This document shows, piece by piece, positions 19,693 through 30,205 of a stretch of DNA of 64,000 nt. The position numbers were made by a program, and so were the translations under genes. The notes under the pieces were generated by a model. That model ran no database searches. It was not told where the DNA came from and saw nothing but the letters and a program-made list of their open reading frames with translations. Source of the stretch: Actinomycetota bacterium (lineage in GTDB: Bacteria > Actinomycetota > Thermoleophilia > Solirubrobacterales > Solirubrobacteraceae); assembly GCA_005884115.1 (NCBI GenBank), contig VAXW01000005.1:1138670-1202669 (forward strand). Direction: 5' to 3'. Numbering within the stretch: position 1 is the stretch's first letter; each line of letters opens with the position of its first letter.

Positions 19693-19707
19693 GCCCGCCA
19701 GGCGGGC
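19693..19707 (+). terminator. possible hairpin after uvrB
   Basis: GCCCGCC and GGCGGGC are perfect inverted arms separated by one base (about five stem pairs with a 5-nt loop). No U-tract follows. Weak candidate for transcript end after uvrB. Confidence 0.3.
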
Positions 19708-19928
19708 GGCGAGCGAGGATCGTGCAGCGACGGCCGCCCTGAGGTAGAGTCCGACTGCGCCTCTCGAAGGGTCACCTACAGCTTTGCCCACGGATGGGAC
19801 CCTGACCGGGGGGTCAGCGCGGGGTCAAGATGGCGAAGCGTGGAGCAGGAGGTGGGGTGATGAGGCGGAGAGAGAGGTGGCTCCCGGGATACGGGCCCGG
19901 ACCACAGCGTCCATACAGGGGGAGAAAG

Positions 19929-21656
19929 ATGCGCAAGCTCACGGTCATCCTGGCGGTGGGGATCGCGTTCGCCGGCTTCGGCACCGCGAACGCCTCCGCG
20001 CAGCCGAAGGTCACGAACACGTTCTCGTGCCACGAAGTCACGTGGACATACACGCAATTTCCCGACCTTGAAGTGACCGGCAAAGAGCGGGTGGTGCTCG
20101 ACGGCGTCAAGATCCTCAAAAAGGAATTCAAATTCTTCGGCCCGTCCGCGTTCGACTCCGTCAAAATCACGGTCCCGCCCGGTCACCACGAAATAAGCGC
20201 GCACGTCGAGTACTACTGGGAAGGCGTCAAACACGGCGAGGCAGACCACAAAGCCGTGGGCGGCATCACGTGTGCGGCCGAACCGTCCTTCACGATCGAA
20301 AAGCTGCAGAAGATCGCCGGTGACGGCGGATACACGCCGGACGAACTCAGCGGCAAAACGGGCCAGACGGTGGACTACGAGATCATCGTGAAGAACACGG
20401 GCAACACCACACTTACGTTCGGCAACTTCACGGACGAAGAATGCGAAGCGATCACAGGCGGACCGACCGAACCGGTTGCGGCCGGCAAATCGACGACCTA
20501 CTTCTGCAAACACATGCTGGCGGAACCGGGGTGTCACACGAACACCGCGACCGTGACCGGGACACCGCCTGAAGGCCAAGGCGAACCCATCACGGAGAAC
20601 TCGAACGCCGTAAAGGTGTGCGTACCTGCAGAACCCGCCTTCACGATCGCCAAGAAGCAGGAAATCGCGGGCAGCGGCACCGGCTACACGACAGAAGTCT
20701 ACAAAGGCGCAGTCGGCCAGACGGTCAACTACCAGATCACGGTGAAAAACACCGGCAACACGAAACTCAAATTCATCAACTTCACCGATGAAAAGTGCGA
20801 TGAAGGGACGATCGCCGGCGGGCCCGGTGAAGCCTATGTTGCCCCGGGCGAATCCACGGTCTACACGTGCACGCACAAAATCACCGAAGCCGACAAGACT
20901 TCGACTGTGATCGAAAACAACGCGACTGACACGGGAGTCCCGCCCGAAGGCCAGGGCGAACCCGCGACGAACACCTCGAACACGGTGTACGTCGCGTTTC
21001 CGAAACCGAAAGGCAGCATCACCTTTACGTGTACATCCGTGACCTTCAAATTCACCGGATTCCCCAATGTCCCCAACAACAAAGTGGTCGAGCGTATCTT
21101 CTTGGATGGCGTCCGGATCTTCAGGGAAACGTTCTACTTCAACGGCCCAACCTTCGAAAACACGGTGAAAATCACGGTACCCCCGGGCACACACAAACTG
21201 AATGCCCATGCCGAGTACAAAAAAGTAAACGGCATCAGCGGCGAGACCGACAGGTCGATCATCATCACCTGCAGCGCCGAACCCGAATTCACGATGCAGA
21301 AGTCGCAGAAGATCGACGGCTCGAGCGAACCGTTCACAACATCGACGATCGTAGGACACGTCGGAGATCAGGTCGACTACCAGGTCGTCGTCACGAACAC
21401 CGGCAACGTGCCCTTGAAATACAGCAACTTCACGGACGAAAAATGCGATGAAGGCACGATCGCCGGCGGCCCGGGCGAAGAACAGGTGGCGCCCAAAGGG
21501 ACGACAACGTATACGTGCGACCATGTGCTCACGCTGTTGGATTTCGCGGCGGGGACCTATACGAACTCGGCGACCGTCACCGGCACGCCCCCCGAAGGCC
21601 AGGGCGAACCCGTGACGAACACCTCCAACACGGTCGAAGCCGAAGTCCAGGAATAG
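19929..21656 (+). CDS. secreted modular repeat protein with DUF11-like domains
   Basis: A 575-residue protein with a clear signal peptide (1-24, cleavage after NASA). Architecture by internal repetition: module A (about 28-115), DUF11-like D1 (117-230), D2 (233-355), module A again (359-447), D3 (449-570). Module A carries LDGVKI/LDGVRI and VKITVPPG; the D modules share NFTDE-C and TPPEGQGEP-type ends. Each copy keeps paired cysteines. There is no LPXTG or C-terminal membrane helix, so it is probably released or bound non-covalently. Codons AAA and GAA are frequent, unlike the AAG/GAG-rich neighbours. It separates uvrB from the divIVA-like gene and uvrA. The 255-nt leader can form GC hairpins (for example CTGAC/GTCAG near 19801-19816). 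Function unknown; adhesion or surface-layer roles are possible. Confidence 0.8.
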   Translation: MRKLTVILAVGIAFAGFGTANASAQPKVTNTFSCHEVTWTYTQFPDLEVTGKERVVLDGVKILKKEFKFFGPSAFDSVKITVPPGHHEISAHVEYYWEGVKHGEADHKAVGGITCAAEPSFTIEKLQKIAGDGGYTPDELSGKTGQTVDYEIIVKNTGNTTLTFGNFTDEECEAITGGPTEPVAAGKSTTYFCKHMLAEPGCHTNTATVTGTPPEGQGEPITENSNAVKVCVPAEPAFTIAKKQEIAGSGTGYTTEVYKGAVGQTVNYQITVKNTGNTKLKFINFTDEKCDEGTIAGGPGEAYVAPGESTVYTCTHKITEADKTSTVIENNATDTGVPPEGQGEPATNTSNTVYVAFPKPKGSITFTCTSVTFKFTGFPNVPNNKVVERIFLDGVRIFRETFYFNGPTFENTVKITVPPGTHKLNAHAEYKKVNGISGETDRSIIITCSAEPEFTMQKSQKIDGSSEPFTTSTIVGHVGDQVDYQVVVTNTGNVPLKYSNFTDEKCDEGTIAGGPGEEQVAPKGTTTYTCDHVLTLLDFAAGTYTNSATVTGTPPEGQGEPVTNTSNTVEAEVQE

Positions 21657-21678
21657 GCAGCGAACGCAAGTGATGGGC

Positions 21679-21709
21679 AGGGGCCCCGGCCATCGCGGCC
21701 GGGGCCCTT
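21679..21709 (+). terminator. intrinsic-type terminator after the repeat protein
   Basis: GGGGCCCCGGCC and GGCCGGGGCCCT form a 12-pair stem (one G-T) with a 5-nt loop, 23 nt after the stop at 21656. Only CTT follows, so the U-tract is short, as is usual in high-GC actinobacteria. Confidence 0.7.
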
Positions 21710-21793
21710 GACGGAGCCCGGTGGAGCCGCGCCGCTACGCGCGCTCAGCGGACGAGCCCGCGCCGGCGCTGTGCGCGAGTGGCATCGCCTAGG

Positions 21794-22690
21794 ATGGCCG
21801 TCGTGGACCTCGACCGCCAGAGGATCGAACGGCGTGACTTTCCGGTGAGCCGCCGCGGTTATGACCCCGCGGCCGTGGACGCCCACCTGCGGGATCTGGC
21901 CGACGCTTTCCAGGAGCGGGAGCGGCAGCTCGCCGCCAGCGGACCGCCCTCGCTCGCGGCCGAGGCCTCGGCGCAGGTGCAAAGCATCCTCGCCGCGGCG
22001 GAGGCGGCGGCCGCGGACATCGAGCGCCAGGCGCTCGAGAGCGCGACGGCCGAGCGCGAGCAAGCCGCGCGGGACGCGGCCCGCACGCGCGAGGAGGCGA
22101 TCGAGCATGCCCGCTCGCACGTCGCAGCCGTCTCAGACGCCGCTTCCGCGCTGCTCGAGCGCGTGGGCTCGATGGACGCCGAGGTGGGCTCGCTTCTCGA
22201 GAGCGTGCGTGCGAGCGCCGCGCGGCTCGGCAGCGAGCTGCGCGCCGTGGACGTGAACATGGGGGAGCTGTATGACGCCGCATCCGGTCGCGCCCGCGAA
22301 GCGACCGACGCGGTCGCCAAGAGCGAGCCGACGGCGCCCGCCAAAGGCACGCCACTTCCGGGGCCGCCGACGGGTCCCGCATTTCCGGAGCCTCCCACCC
22401 CGAGCGCCCCCTCCAAGAGTGCGGCGGCGCGCACCGCGCGCGGCAGCTCAGCACGGCGCGCGACCCGCGCGCCGGCGCGGGACTCGGGCGCCGGCGAGGG
22501 CGGTGGCGAGAGCGGCGCCGGGGACGAGGGCGCGGAGGGCGGCGACCTCGACAGCGCGCGGCTGGTGGCGCTCAACATGGCGCTCAACGGCGAGTCGAGA
22601 GCGAGCACCGACCGTTACCTCGCGGAGAACTTCAGGCTGGCCGAGCGCCAGAAGCTGATCGATGAGGTGTACGCCGCGATCGAGGCGTGA
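21794..22690 (+). CDS. DivIVA-domain coiled-coil protein
   Basis: A 298-residue protein. The N-terminal segment ([20 protein letters not shown]) is the DivIVA/Wag31 membrane-curvature domain, followed by a long Ala/Glu coiled coil (about 30-155), a low-complexity Pro/Ser/Ala linker (about 165-245), and a conserved-looking C-terminal helix (about 255-298). DivIVA-like proteins localise to poles or septa and recruit cell-wall or chromosome machinery. TAGGAT (21790-21795) lies 7 nt before GTG 21803, an in-frame alternative leaderless start. Function beyond the domain is unknown. Confidence 0.75.
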   Translation: MAVVDLDRQRIERRDFPVSRRGYDPAAVDAHLRDLADAFQERERQLAASGPPSLAAEASAQVQSILAAAEAAAADIERQALESATAEREQAARDAARTREEAIEHARSHVAAVSDAASALLERVGSMDAEVGSLLESVRASAARLGSELRAVDVNMGELYDAASGRAREATDAVAKSEPTAPAKGTPLPGPPTGPAFPEPPTPSAPSKSAAARTARGSSARRATRAPARDSGAGEGGGESGAGDEGAEGGDLDSARLVALNMALNGESRASTDRYLAENFRLAERQKLIDEVYAAIEA

Positions 22691-22698
22691 GAAAGCCT

Positions 22699-22718
22699 GG
22701 GCGAACATCTGTTCGCCC
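22699..22718 (+). promoter_or_regulatory. LexA/SOS box of uvrA
   Basis: GGGCGAACATCTGTTCGCCC is a perfect palindrome with 9-nt arms. Its core, GAACATCTGTTC, closely matches the Gram-positive SOS box. It lies where the -35 of the promoter defined by TATCAT (22722-22727) would be, so LexA binding should occlude RNA polymerase. Confidence 0.85.
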
Positions 22719-22721
22719 ACG

Positions 22722-22727
22722 TATCAT
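22722..22727 (+). promoter_or_regulatory. -10 element of uvrA
   Basis: TATCAT, 9 nt before ATG 22737, giving a leader of at most a few nucleotides. Confidence 0.6.
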
Positions 22728-22736
22728 GGGTGCTCG

Positions 22737-25723
<2,987 letters not shown>

Positions 25724-25727
<4 letters not shown>

Positions 25728-26308
25728 GCCGGGCGAGGCAGGTGAGGCTGTGGGCGCAGAAGTGGCGCTGGTATGAGCGCAACTCGCTGCCCTGGAACCG
25801 GGCGCTGATCCACCGGGAGTTCATGCGCCGCGAAGCCTTCGTGCGCTGGCCCGTGCACGGCAACGTGCTCGAGGCCCTGCGGCAGGGGCGCCTCGAGGTC
25901 GGCGCCGGGACGCTGCTCGAGCCCGACGTGTGGATCACCGCTCCGGGCGAGGCGCGCGTGCGCGTCGGGGCGGGGACCTTTCTGAACCTCGGCGTGATGG
26001 TGGCGGCCGAGCGGCTGGTCGAGATCGGGGATCACTGCATGCTCGCCAACGGGTGCTTCGTGAGCGATTCCAGCCACCGCTACGAAGATCTCGAGCAGCC
26101 GATCACCTGGCAGGGCTTTCACAGCAAGGGGCCGACGCGGATCGGCGACAACTGCTGGCTTGGCGCGCACACGGTCGTAACCAGCGGCGTCACGATCGGC
26201 GAGCGCTGCGTGGTCGGCGCGAACAGCGTCGTGACGGCCGACATCGAGCCCTTCTCGGTGGCCGCGGGCGCGCCCGCGCGGGTGATCAGGCGTATCGAGC
26301 ATCGATAG
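25724..26308 (+). CDS. hexapeptide-repeat acyltransferase
   Basis: A 194-residue left-handed beta-helix transferase. Hexapeptide repeats run from about 55 to 185, including [28 protein letters not shown] and CVVGANSVV, with the catalytic-type His in SDSSHRY. It resembles sugar or maltose O-acetyltransferases; the acceptor is unknown. The GTG start overlaps the uvrA stop (GTGA), so it can be co-translated after uvrA and may be co-induced with the SOS response (inference). Confidence 0.85.
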
Positions 26309-26319
26309 GGTGCTGGCAG

Positions 26320-26970
26320 ATGGAGCTGTATGAGGCGATGCGCTGCACCCCCGCCACCAGGCGCTTTCGCAGCGAGCCGATACCGCGCGAGATCCTGCGC
26401 CGGGTGCTCGACGCGGCCCGCTTCGCGCCGAGCGGCGGCAACCGCCAGGGATGGCGCGTGATCGCCGTAGAGGACGAGGACACGCGCAGGTCGCTGCGCG
26501 ACCTCTACCTGCCGCACTGGCGCGAGTACATGCAGCGCACCGGCGCCGCGGCGCTGCTCGCGCAGGCCGGCGATCGCGCCGATCCCCGGGTGCGCATGCT
26601 CAAGCGCGCGGATGAGTTCGCCCAGCGGCTTGATGAGGTGCCGCTGCACCTCGTCGTGTGCGTGGTGCTCGAGGACCTGGCGATCGTCGACGCCGGGCTC
26701 GAGCGGCCGAGCATCGTCGGCGGCGCCTCGATCTATCCGTTCGTCCAGAACATCCTGCTGGCGCTGCGCTCGGAGGACCTCGGGGCGGCGCTGACCACAC
26801 TGCTGACGCCCGCCGAGGCGCAAGTCAAGGAGCTGCTCGGGATCCCCGATGGCGTGATCCTCGCTGCGTACGTGCTCGCCGGCCGCCGCGCGGAGCGCTG
26901 GCCGGCCCGGCTCTCGCGACGTCCGCTCGAGGAGTTCGCGTTCGCCGAGCGCTTTGGCGAGGCCCTCTAG
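26320..26970 (+). CDS. nitroreductase family protein
   Basis: A 216-residue FMN-dependent nitroreductase-fold protein. The N-terminal CTPATRRFRSEPIP and PSGGNRQGW are FMN-binding signatures, and the late GIPDGVILAAYVLAGRR is typical of the family. It likely catalyses NAD(P)H-dependent reduction of an aromatic or quinone-like substrate; the natural substrate is unknown. ATG 26320 starts at the conserved N-terminus. It follows the acyltransferase by 11 nt. Confidence 0.88.
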   Translation: MELYEAMRCTPATRRFRSEPIPREILRRVLDAARFAPSGGNRQGWRVIAVEDEDTRRSLRDLYLPHWREYMQRTGAAALLAQAGDRADPRVRMLKRADEFAQRLDEVPLHLVVCVVLEDLAIVDAGLERPSIVGGASIYPFVQNILLALRSEDLGAALTTLLTPAEAQVKELLGIPDGVILAAYVLAGRRAERWPARLSRRPLEEFAFAERFGEAL

Positions 26971-26974
26971 GCGC

Positions 26975-27700
26975 GTGCACGAGGACCCCTACACCGCCCC
27001 CGATCTCACAGCCGCGGCGCTGATCACGATCGACACGCAGCGCGACGTGCTCGATGGCGGCTCGCTCGAGATCCCCGGCACCTCCGCCGTCCTGCCGCAG
27101 ATGGCCCTCCTGCTGAGCTGCTTTCGCGAGCTGGGGGCCCAGATCGTGCACGTCGTGCGCCTGTACAGGCCCGATGGGAGCAACGCCGACCTGTGCAGGC
27201 GCAGCATGCTCGAGCGGGGCGCGCCGATCCTGCAGCCCGGAGTCGACGGGACACAGCTCGCCGAGGAGCTCCTGCCCGAAACGAGCCTGCGCCTCGACGA
27301 CGAGCTGCTGCTAGCCGGCGGCGTGCAGCCGCTCGGCGCTCGCGAGGTCGCGATCTACAAGCCGCGCTGGGGCGCCTTCTACCGCACGCCGCTCGAGCAG
27401 CACCTGCGCGAGCGCAAGGTCACGACGCTCGTCTTCTGCGGCTGCAACTTCCCCAACTGCCCGCGCACCTCGATCTATGAGGCCAGCGAGCGCGACTTCC
27501 GTGTGGTCGTCGCGGCCGACGCCGTGTCCGGGCTCTACGAGCGCGGTGAGCGGGAGCTCGAGGGCATCGGCGTGCGGCTGATGAGCAGCGATGACCTCGT
27601 TGACGCCATGCGCGGCGCACGTCGCGGCCCCGGGGATCGGGGCGTTCCGGCGGAAGTACCGTCGCCTGCGGCGGAGCCGGCACAGACCGGCGAGCGCTAG
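26975..27700 (+). CDS. isochorismatase-like cysteine hydrolase
   Basis: A 241-residue member of the isochorismatase/nicotinamidase fold. The triad is visible: Asp in LITIDTQRD, Lys in AIYKPRWGAF, and the nucleophile Cys in the LVFCGCNFPNCP segment preceding TSIYEASERDF. Likely an amidase or hydrolase of unknown substrate. GTG 26975, 5 nt after the nitroreductase stop, is preferred; TTG 26954 would overlap that gene. The C-terminal 25 residues are low-complexity. Confidence 0.85.
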   Translation: MHEDPYTAPDLTAAALITIDTQRDVLDGGSLEIPGTSAVLPQMALLLSCFRELGAQIVHVVRLYRPDGSNADLCRRSMLERGAPILQPGVDGTQLAEELLPETSLRLDDELLLAGGVQPLGAREVAIYKPRWGAFYRTPLEQHLRERKVTTLVFCGCNFPNCPRTSIYEASERDFRVVVAADAVSGLYERGERELEGIGVRLMSSDDLVDAMRGARRGPGDRGVPAEVPSPAAEPAQTGER

Positions 27701-27769
27701 CCGCGGCGAGGGACGCCGGCAGGCGAAGGCTGGACGCGACCGGCGCGCCCGCGCGCGGCGCGGCGCGGC

Positions 27770-28657
27770 TCAGCTCAGCAGCAGGCGCAGCTGAGCGAGC
27801 TCGTCGGGGTCGATCGAGTACGTATGCTCTGGCGCCGGGTAGCGACGCGCGCGCACGTCCTCTGCGAACGCCGAGACGCCCGCGTCCATCTCCTGCTGGA
27901 GGTTCGCGTAGCGCTTGACGAACCGCGGGCCGAGGCCCTCGCGGATCCCGAGCAGGTCGTGAAACACGAGCACCTGCCCGTCGGTCGCTGGGCCCGCGCC
28001 GATTCCGATCACCGGCACCTCGATCGACGGCATCAGCTCCTCGGTGACCGCGCTCGGGATCGCCTCGAACACGAGCGCGAAGCAACCCGCCCGCTGCAGC
28101 GCGAGCGCCTCCTCAGCGATGCGCATCGCGGCCTGCGCGGTGCGCCCCTGGGCCTTCCATCCCCCGAGGGCGGTGGAGGTCTGCGGCGTCAGCCCCACGT
28201 GGCCCATCACCGGGATTCCCGCGCCCACGATCGCGCGGACCCGCCGCACGGAGGCCTCACCGCCGCCCTCGAGCTTGACGACCTCGCAGCCAGCCTCCTT
28301 GACCATGCGCATGGCCGTGCTGATCGCTTGCTCGTCGGAGACCTCATAGGATCCGAACGGCAGATCGCCGATGAGCAGCGGCGTGCGCAACCCGCGGCGC
28401 ACCGCGCGCGCCAGGACGAGCATCTCCTCCAGCTCGACGGGAGTCGTTGCGTTGTGCCCGAGCACCGTCGTGGCGGCCGAGTCGCCGACGAGCACGAGAT
28501 CGACTCCGGCCGCCTCAGCCGCGCGTGCGCTCGGGTAGTCGTACGCCGTGACCATCACGATCGGATCGCCCAGCCGCTTCTTCTCCATCAGCAGCGGCAG
28601 CGTCATCGGCAGCCTGCCTGGGTCCGGCGGTGCCTGGATGTTGGGGTTAGCTGACAT
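27770..28657 (-). CDS. panB: 3-methyl-2-oxobutanoate hydroxymethyltransferase
   Basis: A 295-residue PanB, which makes ketopantoate from alpha-ketoisovalerate and 5,10-methylene-THF. Metal and substrate motifs: MVTAYDYPSA, VGDSAATTVLGH, DLPFGSYE, VKLEGG and GHVGLTPQ. GAGG about 6 nt before ATG 28657 supports the start. Third gene of the panC-panD-panB operon for pantothenate, feeding CoA synthesis (coaE is at 16283-16984). Confidence 0.96.
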   Translation of the reverse strand: MSANPNIQAPPDPGRLPMTLPLLMEKKRLGDPIVMVTAYDYPSARAAEAAGVDLVLVGDSAATTVLGHNATTPVELEEMLVLARAVRRGLRTPLLIGDLPFGSYEVSDEQAISTAMRMVKEAGCEVVKLEGGGEASVRRVRAIVGAGIPVMGHVGLTPQTSTALGGWKAQGRTAQAAMRIAEEALALQRAGCFALVFEAIPSAVTEELMPSIEVPVIGIGAGPATDGQVLVFHDLLGIREGLGPRFVKRYANLQQEMDAGVSAFAEDVRARRYPAPEHTYSIDPDELAQLRLLLS

Positions 28658-28694
28658 GTAGTTCCTCTCTGACGCAGGTTGACCCGCTGCCCGG

Positions 28695-29078
28695 CTAGCC
28701 GAGCAGGGTGGCCACCTCGTCGTCGACCGACACGATGCGGTTGGTTTTTGCCTCGACGTGCACGACGCGAGGCTCGTAGTGCTGAAGCTCGGCGGCGTCG
28801 TAGCTCGCATAGGAGACCACGATGATCGTGTCGCCCTCGTGAACCAGACGCGCCGCGGCGCCGTTGATCTGCATCGCGCCCGAGCCGGGCTCGCCGGCGA
28901 TCGTGTACGTCTCGAAGCGCGCGCCGTTGTCGATGTCGAGCACGTGCACCTGCTCGTGCTCGAGGATGTCCGCCGCCCGCAAGAGCTCGGAGTCGATCGT
29001 GACCGACCCGACGTAGTGGAGATCGCAGCCGGTGATCGTCGCTCGGTGGATCTTTGACTTCAGCATCACGCGTTGCAT
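28695..29078 (-). CDS. panD: aspartate 1-decarboxylase
   Basis: A 127-residue pyruvoyl enzyme precursor that makes beta-alanine. The self-cleavage site Gly24-Ser25 is in YVGSVTIDS, and catalytic-type residues include Lys9 and Tyr58 in the FETYTIAGE segment. The length is typical. Its ATG overlaps the panC stop (TGATG), so translation is coupled. Confidence 0.95.
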   Translation of the reverse strand: MQRVMLKSKIHRATITGCDLHYVGSVTIDSELLRAADILEHEQVHVLDIDNGARFETYTIAGEPGSGAMQINGAAARLVHEGDTIIVVSYASYDAAELQHYEPRVVHVEAKTNRIVSVDDEVATLLG

Positions 29079-29968
29079 CAGGCGAGAACCTCTCTTGGCG
29101 TTTGACTTGGCGCGGCCACGGCCGCCGGTTGCAGTTCGATGTTGTCGATCAGCCGCACCGCGCCCACGCGTGCAGCGACGACGAGCAGTGCTGAGCGCGC
29201 GAGCCGCTCGCGCGGCTCGAAGCTGTCGGGGTCCACGAGCTCGAGATACTCGGGCTCCACGCCACGCTCGAGCATCTCCTCGCGCGCGCTCTTTAGGAGC
29301 TCCTCGGCCGAGCGCGCTCCGCGCCGCGCCAGCTCGTTTGCTGCGCGCAGGCCCGCAGGCAGGGCCAGGGCACGGCTGCGCTCCTCGCTCGAGAGCAGCA
29401 CGTTGCGGCTCGAGGCAGCGAGGCCGTCCGGCTCGCGAACGGTCGGAGCGCACTCGATCGCCACCGGCAGGTTCAAATCCGCCACCAGGCGCCTGATGAC
29501 AGCGAGCTGCTGAGCGTCCTTCTGGCCGAAGAACGCCACCTGCGGCGCGGTCATGCACAGCAGCTTGGTCACCACCGTCGCCACCCCGCGAAAGTGAGCC
29601 GCGCCGCGCGCGGCGCCCTCGAGACGATCGGTCAGGCCGATGACTTCGACCGCCGTCGCGAACTCCGGCGGGTACATCTCGGCGACCGACGGGGTGAACA
29701 GCACATCGGCGCCTGTCGCAGCGGCGAGCTCGATGTCGCGACGCTCGTCGCGCGGGTAGCGCTCGAGGTCGGCGTGCTCCTCGAACTGCGACGGGTTGAC
29801 GAACAGCGAGACGACGACCGCCTCGCAGCGGGCGCGAGCCAGCCGGATGAGCGACAGGTGGCCGTCATGAAAGGCGCCCATCGTCGGCACGAGCCCGATC
29901 ATCCGGCGCTCGTTGCGCGGGCGCTCCAGCGCCGCCGCCAGCTCCGCGAGAGTGCGCACCACTCTCAT
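29078..29968 (-). CDS. panC: pantothenate synthetase
   Basis: A 296-residue ligase condensing pantoate with beta-alanine using ATP. Class I nucleotidyltransferase motifs are evident: [14 protein letters not shown] (HxGH), [18 protein letters not shown] and SSRNVLLS. First gene of the panC-panD-panB operon. No clear ribosome-binding site is visible. Confidence 0.96.
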   Translation of the reverse strand: MRVVRTLAELAAALERPRNERRMIGLVPTMGAFHDGHLSLIRLARARCEAVVVSLFVNPSQFEEHADLERYPRDERRDIELAAATGADVLFTPSVAEMYPPEFATAVEVIGLTDRLEGAARGAAHFRGVATVVTKLLCMTAPQVAFFGQKDAQQLAVIRRLVADLNLPVAIECAPTVREPDGLAASSRNVLLSSEERSRALALPAGLRAANELARRGARSAEELLKSAREEMLERGVEPEYLELVDPDSFEPRERLARSALLVVAARVGAVRLIDNIELQPAAVAAPSQTPREVLA

Positions 29969-30105
29969 GCGGCCAATGGGAGGTAGCGGGTGTGGCTCAT
30001 CGCTCGTCCAGTTCCCTGCGGATACCGGCGTGAATTCAAAAACGGTGCTGCGTGCGGCTCAGGGTCCACCTCGAGCGAGCTCGTTGACGGCCCGCGGCCA
30101 TCATA

Positions 30106-30157
30106 CAGATCGCGGACACGGTCGAGCCGTCCAGATCGCAGGGACGGTCGAGCCGCC
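30106..30157. repeat. two-copy 26-nt tandem repeat
   Basis: Two adjacent 26-nt units, 30106-30131 and 30132-30157, match at 22 of 26 positions; both contain CAGATCGC and ACGGTCGAGCCG. The repeat lies in the 237-nt gap between the panC start and the 3' end of the carboxyltransferase gene. The remainder of the gap shows no gene. Confidence 0.7.
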
Positions 30158-30205
30158 GCCGCTACGACGGCGCCGGGGCGGCGAGCGCGCGGGCCTCCCG
30201 CGCAC

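Noticed and set aside
30106..30157. Possible CRISPR array
   Set aside because: Only two adjacent repeats, no spacers and no cas genes.
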